Shown here piece by piece: positions 18,317 to 30,450 of a stretch of 36,051 nt of DNA (within the stretch, counting starts at the first letter, position 1; the number at the start of each line of letters is the position of its first letter). Below the pieces are notes generated by a model. That model was given only the letters and a program-made list of their open reading frames with translations, did no database searches and had not been told where the DNA came from. Source of the DNA: Chromera velia (taxonomy: Eukaryota > Sar > Chromeraceae); assembly GCA_018398765.1 (NCBI GenBank), contig JAHBMJ010001105.1:1-36051 (forward strand), read 5' to 3'. The translations under genes and the position numbers were made by a program.

Positions 18317-20180
18317 CTGCATGAAAACTTTTTTTTTAAAAAAAAATAAATCCCGAATCGCATATCCTGTGACGAAATTGCAAAATTCAAGTGTATCACG
18401 AGGGCGTCCGTTGCCGCGCGCAATGCGCGCGCAGGCTGTAGACGTTACAGTGGCTGTGCGACGGATCCTGCAAAGCGAACTTTAAACTTAAAGTCCAAAT
18501 TTGGGATTCAAGAGTCGCATGCAGTAAGATCCCCACAAACAGGGTCTTTCCGGGACCACTGTGTCCCATGCACACCAATACAGCTGAAAGCCTGAAACGT
18601 CTCAGCATGTTGATCCACTTCGAGCTGAAACTGCTAGCTTGCTTGCATACATGCATGTGCATATTTATTGAGGACTTAATTTGAGTCAACGTGCACAAAC
18701 ATACAGATTGTCGGCTTGGTTCTGACATTCACTCAGTCGAACACTCACATGCATGCAAAATCTGAAGCGCAGGAGTAATTGAGACATTCAAACCAAGCCA
18801 GCTTCCTGGTACACTTCCAGACGGTCCACTCAATGGTCCATTAACGCGCAAGTCTGTATTGGGGGTATATCAGGAACTGAAGGAGAAAAGACGCGAAGCA
18901 CACAGCCTTGTTTGTGTGCAAAAAAGGGACTCTGAATTTTCTTTTCCCTGTTAAACATAAAAACCTGTGTCATCACACACGTGAGAGTACCCGTCCACTG
19001 CTGCTGGTGCGCAAAATATCCGAATAGATCAAATGCGTGTAGCGAATAGCGGGCAGTTGTCTCTGAGTCTTCAAACTCGTTTGCCCCCCCCCAAAACGGA
19101 TCGTGTCGAAACGACAACTTGAAAGAAAAGGACACCAAGATGTACACAGAATCTCGACAGGAGAAGGAGGGGTCTTCACGCGTGGGGGGGGTTCTCTTGG
19201 GCTGGGTCTGGAAATGTCTCTGTTTGCTGGCCGTGGTCCCTTGTTTCGCTCAGTAGTTCTCACACTCTACTCTGAATTGCATATGCATGGAACTTCTGCT
19301 CCATGTGATCCTTCGCTCTGTCCTCTCGTCCTCTTTTCTATCTGCGAATCTGCAATGGCGCTATTAATATGCATATCCGCATGCATAACTTTTTTGTGGG
19401 TACCCAAACAATTATACTAGAGAATCAGAAAGGAAGAGGTAGACCCAAGATAACGCACCTGACACGAAAAGTGGCATAGAAGTCAACAAACGCTTAAGTG
19501 AATGCTCGGTCTGCAAGGTCGCTCGGTCAGCGAGTCAGTCAGTCAATTAATCAGTGAGTCGATCAGTCAGTCAATTTTTGAGTCAGGCAGCCACAGTCAG
19601 CAAGCTGGGGTCAGTTGGTCAGTGGCTCCATGTGGAAATGAATCGATCAGTTCATCCTGTGTTTAGATAAGCTCACAAGGAAATTGGTAAGTGGGGATAG
19701 GGGTAAGACAGAGGCAGACAGACACACAGCGTGGATAGACAGCCAAGACGGTCACAGGGACAGAAGCGGGGCCGCAAAAGGGGGGACGAGCTAAAAACTT
19801 CCAGCCGAGACTGACAACCAGCTGATACAAAAAACATATGCAAGTGGACAACAGAAAGCTCACCAGTCGCCACAAACATAAGCACAGAAAAGAAAGAATG
19901 CAAAAAGCCCGACAAGACCCCGAAAGCATGCCAGTCGGTCCACTCAGTGTGCATCTTCTCGCTTCTGCCTCATTCCTGCACCCGTTTTTTTTTTTTGATG
20001 TCTTTTCATTTGAGTGCAGTGTCGCCCTGTTACGCTCTGAGCCTCCGGCCCCGACAGTCTGGTTTGGGGGGGGGTTCTGAAGGTCTGCAGAGGAAGTCGG
20101 TCGAGCATTCCTTTTCCGAGAGAGTGAGGCCGAGGGGGGGCTCGGTTCGGATCGGAGAGGGGACTTCAGAGGCAAGAGAA
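18317..20180. other. Intergenic region, no host gene established
   Basis: Several open frames exist on both strands (minus 18396-18728, 18830-19147, 18973-19263; plus 19103-19420), but none has splice support. The first contains a P-loop-like string (see findings). 19500-19625 is a degenerate GTCA/AGTC tetranucleotide stretch. The last part, 20080-20180, would hold the promoter and 5' UTR of the gene starting at 20181; no core promoter motif was assigned. Confidence 0.4.
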
Positions 20181-23100
20181 ATGTCGTCATCTGGTGCGTT
20201 TACTGTTGCTTCATTATCGCCGGCAGCCGGCCAGAGTCTGCTGTTGTTGCAAGAGGGTCATGGACAAGTGCCCAGCGAATCGCTAGAAGACGTTGCAGGG
20301 GACGAAGGAGGTGAGGGGAATGGGGGGGCAGAAGAAGCCAAAGAGAGCGTTGAGGGATCAGGCGGCACCATGTTAGAGGTGGAGGGGGGGGAAGAGGAAG
20401 AGGGGGAGATCGGTACTGCCACAGAGAAGATTCCGGAGGGTGAAGAGGTCACGAATAGTTTGGAGGAAGTAGAAGACGCCGGGGGTGATGCAGAAAGTGA
20501 AGAAGGGCAGGGTGCAGAGCGCAGGGAGGTAGATGAAAAAAGTGATGCTTCATTCAGGGGTGGAAATAAGAACAAGCACATTAAAGACAGGGAGCCCAAG
20601 ACGGTCCAATGTCTAAAAGGCTCACGACCTCACCGATTCAAACAAAAAGTCTGTGTCGGTCTCAGCATTCCGTTTCGGATTCCAGAAGAAACATCCCCTC
20701 TGAAAGGCCTCGCCATTCCTGACACCTACAGCATCCGACAAGCGCTCTTTGAGGAAGACGTCTCGGAAGTCAGGAAACTTTGTGAGGTCCGTCTACTCGG
20801 ATTTTATACAAGAATCGTCCTAAGAGGTTTAGAAATTCCAAGAAAACATAGAATGAACAGGTATCCGGAAAAATGTCGAAGGGGCAGAACAGACTCAGAG
20901 AAGACCAAGAGAAAGAAATATTTGGAGCGTTGCTGGTTGTCTGTTGGTCAATGTGTCTATCTTCTATCAGTTGTTTTCTTTTGATTCGTATATCTGCAGA
21001 GTGCCTGTAGCCTGTTTTCTCTCCCGCACCGAGTTGTTTTCTTTTTTGAGATCGTCCCCCTAGCTCTTTCTAGAGACCAACAAACCGGCTCTCCCTTCTT
21101 TTCTTCCATCTGTTGTTCGCATGCTCTCTCGATTGTCGTTTCTTCCCTCCCTCTGAGAGGTTTGCTTTCTTTGCCGTTTTTCTTTGAACTAACTCTTCAG
21201 ATACGAGCTGCCGAACTGAGGGGACGCGCCGATGAGACAAGGCTGTCCTGCATGCGCTGGGAGAGGGAAGGACTTGCAGAAGGCCTGTTTCAGGTCCATT
21301 TTGAAAAGTCTTTCTACGATTGAGGAGGGAATGAAATCTTATTATTGGAATTTCTTTCCCCCCGTCATTGGAAGTGGTTCTCTACCTGTTGCCGGTCAAC
21401 ACCCTGCTGCCTCCGCACAACATGTATGAATCGAAGTGATGAGCATTCCTTCCGCTTTCTGTATTCATATATGTTCTTTCTTTGCCTGCTCTCCATGGGT
21501 GCATGCAGTGGATGAATTCGGGAGAGGTCGGGAGGGGCACAGATGCGAAACTGTTTGCGACCTCCTATGCAGTGGTCGAGGACGATGCTCCAACACAGAC
21601 AGAAGGTCTGAAATACAATTGGATAGAAAGGAGGCTTTGAATGGCTCTAATTTATATCGGGTAGTCTGGAGCGAATTATCTGCACTCATTTGATTATTAC
21701 ATGAGTTTTGAAAGTAACGCGGAAACTCGACTTTTTGTTCGTTTATTCCACGCACTGGGGGTTGATTCAGATACGAGACTGACCGGGAAAACAAGGGGGC
21801 CGAGACCCGCCACTGATGATACACACAAAGTTCTTTTCGTCTCCTGTTGCTGCTAAGTCAGGTCTCGATCATCTTTTTGCTTTTGGGTTTATTTATCTAT
21901 CTTCTTTGTATCTCTTCCGTACCGTCGTTGAAATCCTCTTTTGGGGTGCGTGTCGGTACATGCGTACATGCAGGTGTGCAGGTTAAATGGGTAGACGACC
22001 TTCCAGTCGATCTCCTAAGCTTTGTCGCCTTGAAAGAAAATGTATCTCTTCTGAGAGAGTTCATCAGGGAAATGAGAGAATTTGAGGCCAATCTCAAAAA
22101 GGGAATTCCAAAAGCTGCTCACAGAATCGTTCCACCTCCACCCTCACCCCTTCCACTAATCCCCCCCAGCACCCCAGTAGAGAACTTTAATGATTTGTTC
22201 TCACCTTTCAGTGCTCTTGAGGATCTCTCCAAGGATTCCGTCAGACCTCTCGGGGAAGGGAACTCATCTGCATGGAATGTGAAAGAAATCAAGTGGTGGG
22301 GGGGTCTGTGGCCGTTCGCAGTTTCCACGGTTGGTTGCGTGAATGACGACTTGGTGATTTTCAAAAACACAAAATGCGATCCTTGGGCGGCGGTGAGGAC
22401 TCCCCCGTCTCCTGAAGAACTCTTTGAGGTTGTCCAAATTCTCAAAGAGGCGACATTTGATGATGAAGCACCGGAATTTGGTTTATTGACAACCAGTAGA
22501 GGGACTGCGGTGGGTCATCTGAACCATTGAAAGAGAGAAGATCTGCTTTCTCTCATGATTGCTCGACAGTCTTATGCCGTTTCGCATTTTTTTCCTTTAT
22601 TGCGAGACGAGTGGAATCCTGTCTTTGGATAAATTGACAGGGTGAGTCTTGCGGCTAAATTCGGTCCCGCGTCTCTTCTCCGTTCGGTGCTTGAGTGGGA
22701 ATCCCGGAAAGAAGGGGATGAGACAGGGACCCCTGGGCCCCTCAGGGCTTTTGCTGTGATGGACTCAGCTGTGTGTCCAACCTTCTCGTTCAGTCATCCC
22801 CCTCTTCTGCTGTTGGAACCCTGGCAGGGTTCAAAGGATGGAGGGGGACTCACAGGGCTGGGACGAATATTTTGGAAGGTCAGGCGTTCATACAGAGCAC
22901 TCAATGCCTCCATGACGCTGTATTACCGAGTGTGTGCCGTTTTTTCTGATGCATCCAGACAAGCTAGACCTCGGCTTCTTGTCGCTTCATCTAGCCTCCC
23001 TCAAAATTGTGACCCACTGCGGCGTTCATGTGTGACAACTGACTGAATCTGGATGCGTTTAAAACAAAAAGGAACAGCCACACGTCAATTTGTGTGTCAC

Positions 23101-23300
23101 CTATTGATACACTGTAAGAAGCAGTTGGAGGAGTCCTTTACACGTGTGAGATCAAGTGAAAATAGTATGGCAAAAAATCATTCTCCAACTCACTCATCTT
23201 TCTTTTCTAGCCAACACTACTGTCTTCCCGATGATGCATAGTCCAGCTCTGCCTGACGTCTTTCTTTCTCTCTTTCTGTTTCTCGCTCTCTCTCTTTCTG

Positions 23301-23336
<36 letters not shown>

Positions 23337-24144
23337 CGTCATGCGTCCCCGTTTGCCTTTTTCTCCTGCGGTCCTTTGGCTGCCCGTTCTTTCCGTTGAA
23401 CTCTTTATGCCTGAAGTCCCTTTACTCTCATGCTATCTCCTGGCCCTTCCTCCTGGTTTGTTTGTTGCACAGAGACTTCGTGTGAAGTCATTTCCCCAGG
23501 GATCTCCCCTCGACGACCTGCAAAGGAATGGACAGGAGGGGGGGGACAAGGAGCTGTGGGGAGACGGGCCCGTTCTCTCGGTAAGAAGAAAGAGGGCCTC
23601 GAGAGAAGACTTCGCACGGCGGTTCAGATTTCTGGCAGAGGAGACGGCCTTTTTGAGAGAGTTCCCCACAGGGTACAAGCAGACAGGGGATCCAGTGGTG
23701 GCGGCACTTCACACTGGTCCCTTGCCGAAGTGGGTAGAGAACTCAGTGAAGCACCCGAATGTGGCAGGCTTCAGTCGATCTGTAGACGACCTTGTGTCCA
23801 ATGGCCTGCTCTCGCTTTCTATGACTAAACAAAGGTGGAAGATGCTCTCATGTGCAATCAACCTACAGCACGTGGACACCATCGGACCTGACACCACTGT
23901 TTTGATTTTTCGAATTTTGAAAAAAAGTCAGTGCCGGCTGCAAATCACGTAGCAAAGAACTCAACGTCAGAGAAAGAAAGATCAAATGACATAGTTGAGT
24001 AGTAGCATCAGACTCAAGCTGAGAGGTACAGAGAATAGGGGAGCTAGAGACTCTACAGACCTGTTTTTATCTCGTGCGGTTTTCCATGAAGTGGTCGACA
24101 AGTCTTATATGTGCGTGCCTATGTGTGTCTATGCGTATAGGTGT

Positions 24145-24193
<49 letters not shown>

Positions 24194-27100
24194 TGTCTGT
24201 GACTGTGTGGTTCTTCGTGTCAATCGGACTGAAGAAAGGAGGCGACTCTGGTTCTTCAAAAAAATGGACAGACGGACATCTGTGACTTTCATGAGAGTAT
24301 GCGTGCAGCCCACACCTTCCTCAGCTGGACACCCAGGAACGGACTTGAGTCTTGCACCCCATTGTTAGTCAGAATGAAGACTGCTTGGAGTCTCTTTCTC
24401 TCTCCCTTTTCCTCTCTTCTTCTGTGTTGTTTTCTGTTTCCGTTTCCCTCTACTCTAGCATCTCTCATTTTCTTCCCTTCGCGAAAGCATTTCAACCTTG
24501 ATCATGTAATAATACGATCAGAGTGAGGATACTTTGCTGCGCATCCTGCAGCTCTTTTCTTCTGTGTGGCAATCCAGGTCGGTGTTCCCCTACTTCCTGC
24601 AAGTGAATTGCAGTCTAGTGCTTCTTCAGGTTCACTTTTGTACAATTGTGTGAGTTTTCCTCCTCTTTTCTTTGCAGACACCACGCAGCCATGGGAGACT
24701 CGCGGGTGCTTTCGGAAGTTTTATATCTCTCCGCACAGGCAGTGGGGCTGCTTGACAAGGAGAAAGGAACAGAAAGAAGAGGGGCGATCGAGCTGCCACA
24801 CATCAACTTCAACTCGTCATTCAGTGATCCTCTCAGTCGGGTTGGTGGGAAGGAGGGAGGCAGAAGGCTTCCATGGTTGCTTTGAGGTATCTGCAGTTTC
24901 CGTCACACATGCACTTCTGACTCTAGAACAGACCATGTAACTTGCTTTCCCTCTTCATTCTGTTCTACTTAGCAAATGAATGCTCGCTCCAAAGCGACAT
25001 GTCCATCGACATCGAGTGAAGAGTCGTAGCCATTCTTTGTTCATAAAAGCATGAGAAGGGACTTATGCAGTCACATGACTCGACCAACCGATGCAGAAAA
25101 TCTACACAACTCGATGGGAAAGTCGCAGGGTGAAGCAGCTCTTTGATCTTGAACGCATTCGTGGTTTCGGTTGGGCAGACCTCACCCAGATGCGGCCGTT
25201 CTTTGAGCACGAGTATACAGAGAATGTCGCATTGCAGAAGAGCATGCCATGATTGGATGCACTGGAAGGTGGCATCGGCACTGCAGAGAGAACAGCTTGC
25301 CTGGGGCTTACACCGTTGCAAGTGGTAGCCATACGGTAAGTGCGACGTCCGTTTTGGATCGGCTCAGAGTTCGGAGCACACGATACATCAAGAAACCAAA
25401 GAAGTCCGTGGAACTTACGCATCAGACACCTGTTTGTACCGCGCATTCTGTCGGACTGGTTGGGAATTAAGAATGTGTTCAAGCCTTTCATGCCGCCATT
25501 TGTGCTCTAAAAGTCGGCAACATGTAGAAAAAACACGTCAAAACACTTCTTTTTGCTTCTGTGCCACTACATTCTTCTATCTTTTCTTCTCCTGGATTGT
25601 CGATCCATCCACGCAGGTTGAACATGAAGTCCGTGCGCCTGCTGATGAAGTTCGGAGCAGATCCGACTCTTGCTGATGGTGACGGTCGATCTTTGTTGCA
25701 CTTGGTCGACATGGCGGCTTCTCACAACTCAAGCGTGGCGGTCAGTAACTGTAGGATGCAAATGAAGCTCCACACCGTCGTTCCACAGATTACTACAAAA
25801 TTAATTGACAGACGCTCACCTCTCCAGAAAAGCGCTCTTCCGTGGTCTGCTGCTTGCCGTGAATGCAGGTTGAGTGTGTACGCACTTTTTCAGAAGAGCT
25901 AGGGGTCTTCGGTATTCTCTGTCAAGTGCAAACGGTCATCCCCATGACTCCCTCCTTTTCTTATTCCTCAAGGTCACCTCGTCTTTGCCGATAACGGAAT
26001 TAAAATTTCACGTGCATTCAGGGATTTTAAGGGACATCAACAAAAGCCTAAGAATTAAATATTTGCATGTCGATGGAAACATGCTTTCTGTAGAAAGCCA
26101 ATGAAGTCTACAAAACGGCAGCCGAAATATTCATTGAGGGAAAGGGCAACGACGCATTCCAAAGAGCAAAGGAGGCTGATCAGTTCGGAATGCCTCCTTG
26201 CTTCTATGCCATTTTGGCCTCTCGTTCCTTTTCCCTCGATCCTGTTCGGAACCTCTATACGTATTCTAGCAGTAGTAGCCTCGACCAGTCCCTCCTTCTC
26301 GCAAGTTCCTCTCCATGGAGGTCTTCCCTCTCGGGTGCCGTGACTCTGAGGACCCACCCACGCGATCTGTACGTAGCCAGGGCCCTCTCCTGCGTGCACA
26401 TCTTCCAACTCGACCCTGACGAGTCAGTCAGTCACTACCGTACGTGCATGTGTCTTTTCTTTTCTTTTCTTTCGTAGGCTTATTACTCGGCTCGTCTTCT
26501 TGCTCTCGTCTCTGTACCGTTGCGGAGGACAATCGTTGCTTTTCTTTATAAAGTCTTGTGTGACCCTCTTTATTTGGGTTGTCTTCCTTGTCCTTGATGG
26601 GATAAAGTGGTCATATGACGTCTTTCTGTGTGCAGAGTTCGAGATGGGGACGGCAACAGCCTTTTTGCTTGGGCAGTTGCAGAGAATCTTCAAGATGCCA
26701 TGGAAAAGCTGGTATCGCGCAAACAAGTTCTGGCTACTTGCCGAGATTGCAGGTTGGTCTCTCAGTTTGTAGATGAAGCGTTTGTTGCCCCTGTCAGATT
26801 TCATCTGTCTGTCTCTCTGCAAATTTGTCTATCCCAGCCTTCAAAATAAGCCAGGATGATGTTTAACATTTCTTGCATCGTGTCCGATATCCTTCATGCC
26901 TCAGAAAGCTGTAACGCGTTTGATTGTCTCGTGTTTTCATTTGCTTCAAGGTGTCAATTTTGAGACAGACAGATTAAAGCCTCTGTCCAATGCTTCTCAG
27001 GGGGTTGGGTCCCTCGGTCGGGAGACACACAAGTCTCTTTCTCCCTTCCCTCTCTTCATGTGCAGACACATCTTGAGACAACCCCACGACCTCCCAGAGA

Positions 27101-27598
27101 AAAAAGAAAAAGAGGGGCAACAGCTGACGCTGAAGGAGCAGAAGGCTAGGAACAGGGCTGCAGAGATGTCAGTAAGCATATACACAAACATCACCTACTT
27201 GCTCTGTTGAATGCATGTACAGAGCAAAAAAGGCAGGGTGAAACAAGACAAGCTAGGAAAAAATATACAGGAGTCACAGCAACTACTGATACTTCAGTCA
27301 TTCCCCCCCCATACTATTTTTTGACGCGCGTATATGTCCAACAACGCATTGCGCTTTCTCTTTGCTGAATTTTTGCAGCCGCATGCTGAACATGAGGGGA
27401 TCAATGCCCTTCCACATTTTGGCCTACTACGCTCAATACGGACTCTTCGTCAGTCCAATCATCTCATCATGTGAATTGATGCAGTTATTCTTGGTCGATT
27501 GGTTCTGCGTGCTTGAAAACTCTGGAGTTCTTTTTCATTCGTGTAAAGACAAGGAAGGACACACATCAGTGAAACGGAGTTGCTGTCACATGTTCACA

Positions 27599-27645
<47 letters not shown>

Positions 27646-27653
27646 CCTTTCTT

Positions 27654-27706
<53 letters not shown>

Positions 27707-28408
27707 CACACACACACACACACACACATACACAGACACACATACACATACATACATACACATGTCCACTACATGTTGCTCAGTTCTTTTCCTTGTAAGA
27801 CCTTACAATTGATCGAGATCAGAGGACCTTTGGTCTTGTTTCTGCCATGAGTGACTCCCGTGGCTCACTCATGCATTAAATCTTTGTTTGGGGGAAACCA
27901 CTGACGCACGCAGGAGAGAGTTGACACAGTCTTGAACACTTTCGCACACTTGGGAAACGCAACTGCACTGTACAGCACCAACGCGGGGGGGTGGACTCCT
28001 TTGGGGCTTTCCCTTGCGCTCGGGTCCGAGCACATAACGCTCTTCAAGGTGAGACTCAGGAGGCCGATTGATACTGCTCTCAACAGCTGTCCTCTTAAAA
28101 GCATCAAATTGTAGGGCTGAACGAGGGCTCGATAAATGCAAAATATTTTTCGTTTTTTGCATCGTCATTTGCCAAGTCTCTCAGCTTATAGTGGCAAGCT
28201 CATGAATTTGCTTTGATTGCGCTTCTCTGGTCCGTAGCTGAAAAAAGGGTTGCATATCCGACTGCTGCACCGGTAATGCAGATGATACTGTGGCGCAGTT
28301 TGAGTTCTAAAGAGAGGGACCTGGCTGCCGTAGCTCGACTTCATGACTTCTTTTTGGAGTCCCTTCTCCTCTATGATGCAAGCTTTGAGGTATGTGCATA
28401 GGCTTTTG

Positions 28409-28442
<34 letters not shown>

Positions 28443-28477
28443 CTCTCTCTGTGTGTGTGTGTGTGTGTGTGTATCTG

Positions 28478-28512
<35 letters not shown>

Positions 28513-28519
28513 ATGTATT

Positions 28520-28553
<34 letters not shown>

Positions 28554-30198
28554 TTCGTGTGTGATGCTTGCGCGATACAAAGCAGAGTGGTTAGGTTGAA
28601 GACTCAGTCAGAGCTTTCACATGAGTTAAGCTCCAACGCAATCAATCGAAAGGTTTTGGAAATATGTGGTCTGTTTTTCCCTTTTCCTCCTTGATTCCGT
28701 ATATTGTACAATGTTGGTCTTACTTCCTCTTTCGCTCATACCCCTGACTCTGAATGCAGCACGGCGCTTTCGACCCCTACAGGGGGAGGGATGAGCAGCC
28801 GTCCTCGACCGGGTGCGTGGGGTTTGTGCAGGTCGAAAAACGGAGGGGGGAGTCGGAGTATGCCCATCTGACCGGAGAGAGTCACACACGAATGGTCCAT
28901 CTATCCTCCCTCTTGTCCCTTTGTCTTCTTTCTGTATGCATGTCTTTCTGGTTGCATGCAAAGTTGTTGGCGTTTCAGTCCGTGAGTCAATTTGCCCGTT
29001 TCTCATGAGAATGGCGACTTTAGGAAAGAACTGGATCACTGGCAGTGGCAAACTTCCTTGCGGCTGCCGACAAACATGAAGTGTTTGATGAATGCACAAA
29101 GCATGTAGAGGCCGCGCAGCTAAGAAGAAAGGGGCACACCGCTGTTGTCAAGAAAAGCGTCGCAAAGAGAATGCATGTAGAGAAGAAAAGAGAGACATGT
29201 GTTCGTCCTGGGGCTCCATAATTGTTTCAAAGCTCTGTTTTTGCATGTGTTCTTGCTTCAGAGAGTCGAAACTGCATATCGGTACAGTACAGAAGAGCAA
29301 AGGGAAAGTTCAAAAAAGGTTGCGAGGATCTTGCATCAAATTCTTGTTCGACGTTTTCTGTGTTTGTCCTTCAATTCATTTTCTTGGCCGCATTGGTTGG
29401 AAGGAGCCTCCTCTGTGCTGCACCAGAATTAAGTTTTCTAAATATCTTATTTCCCCTTTCTCCAGTTCGCACACCCTCGACTTGAAAACCCTGGATTCCA
29501 CACTGCACGCGCCTTTCGTCCAGATTTCTTTCCGTTCGCTGATTCTAGCATTTCATGGCTTTTGTTTTGTCGATCTCTTCTTCTTCGGTCGCTGCCCGCC
29601 CGACCGAATCATTTTTCTGTCTGACTGCCTGCAGGCGCTGATGGCTCTCCTGATAGGCCTGGGTGCCCGCCTCACCCCTCTGTCTCTTGAGAGTCTAATG
29701 CTGAACCCCGCAATGGCAACGGAGCGTCTCTGGCTCGAGCACATCGCCTCCCTGCACCTTCTCTCTGCGCATGCCATGGGAGAGCCATTAGCAGATTCCG
29801 CTTCTTCCGGTCTGAAGGCTCTGGAGGCTGAAGAGGGTGTGGACAGTCAGAGAGAGATGGCAGTCAGAATGCTGCGAGGGATCGCAAGACTTGACGGAGA
29901 AAGAAAGTCTCATTTGTCTAATGCCAAACTCGCATTTTCCTTCTTTGCACCCCCAGAGGAATCCGATTCCATTCCCGGAGAAGCCTTCAGTGAAGAAGAG
30001 CTCGACGCCTCTGGGTGGATGCGTTTGGAGGTGGCTTCAGTAGAGGAGCTGGCTGTCAGTGAGGCCTTGAGGGAGAGTTGTTTGGACATCAAGACTGAAA
30101 TGAAGAAAGAGGAATTCGAGGACCTTGTCAGAGGAAATGGGGGAGTGGACAGACCGTCAGTCAAATCGGTTGCCTGCCTGCTCTCTGGGTCTGATTGA
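20181..30198 (+). CDS. Large multi-exon protein with ankyrin-like repeats and acidic N-terminus
   Basis: Proposed exons: 20181-20786, 21201-21293, 21509-21605, 21974-22509, 22641-22878, 23473-23834, 24678-24840, 25097-25335, 25617-25740, 25789-25868, about 26094-26439, 26636/26638-26752, 27066-27171, 27379-27448, 27914-28048, 28192-28389, 28760-28831, 29024-29176, 29262-29318, 29635-30198 (TGA). Phases agree at most joins; those after 22509, 25868 and 27171 do not close and need transcripts. The N-terminus is very Glu/Gly-rich (residues about 30-130). Ankyrin-type units: GLTPLQVVAIR joined to LMKFGADPTLADGDGRSLLH; RDGDGNSLFAWAVAENLQD; GSMPFHILAYYAQYG; GGWTPLGLSLALGSEHITLF; HEFALIALLWSVAEKR. 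These are typical protein-interaction helical repeats. The start ATG at 20181 follows a long 5' leader; the ATG at 24691 would be an alternative start if two genes are present. I could not name the family. One in-frame TGA lies at 25250. Confidence 0.65.
23268..23336 (+). repeat. (TC)n microsatellite in intron
   Basis: CT/TC run with few interruptions in the intron before the exon at 23473. It belongs to the pyrimidine-on-sense-strand pattern of this locus. Confidence 0.9.
24143..24200 (+). repeat. (GT)n microsatellite in intron
   Basis: About 22 GT units followed by TTGTGTCTGTG, in the long intron between the exons ending 23834 and starting 24678. Confidence 0.95.
27601..27770 (+). repeat. 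Compound (TC)n-(TTCT)n-(TC)n-(CA)n microsatellite in intron
   Basis: A long CT run, a short TTTC patch, a second CT run to about 27702, then CA repeats and CATA variants to 27762. It lies in the intron between the exons ending 27448 and starting 27914. Confidence 0.95.
28409..28560 (+). repeat. Compound (CT)n-(GT)n microsatellite, duplicated
   Basis: (CT)n then (GT)n, repeated as a second (CT)n-(GT)n block, then ATTTCGTGTG and a third GT run. It starts shortly after the donor at 28390. Confidence 0.95.
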
Positions 30199-30224
30199 TG
30201 GACTGATTGGATGGCTGGTTTACT

Positions 30225-30285
30225 GGTTTATTTATTTACTTATTTATTTATTTATTCATTTATTTGTTTATTTATTCATTTTTTG

Positions 30286-30367
<82 letters not shown>

Positions 30368-30450
30368 TGATTGATTGATTGATTGACTGTTTGATTTATT
30401 GATCGATCCATCGATCCATCGATCGATCGATTGATTGATTGATTGATTGA
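30225..30450 (+). repeat. (TTTA)n followed by (GATT)n tetranucleotide repeats
   Basis: Starts 27 bp after the TGA of the ankyrin-like gene. TTTA/TTCA units run to about 30280, then GATT units with TGTTTGATT interruptions, then GATC variants CGATCGATCCATCG and again GATT to 30450. Non-coding; the minus-strand frame of Asn/Gln/Ser repeats is an artefact. Confidence 0.95.

Noticed and set aside
18830-19263. Possible minus-strand exons downstream of the P-loop-like fragment
   Set aside because: Open frames exist but have no recognisable domain, and I could not find matching splice phases.
22128-22878. Similarity of the segment GLLTTSRGTAVGHL to carnitine acyltransferases
   Set aside because: Only a short stretch resembles that family; its catalytic and substrate motifs are absent from the neighbouring exons.
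27566-27798. Frames encoding RERERE or SLSLSL and THTHTH strings
   Set aside because: Microsatellite artefacts within an intron.
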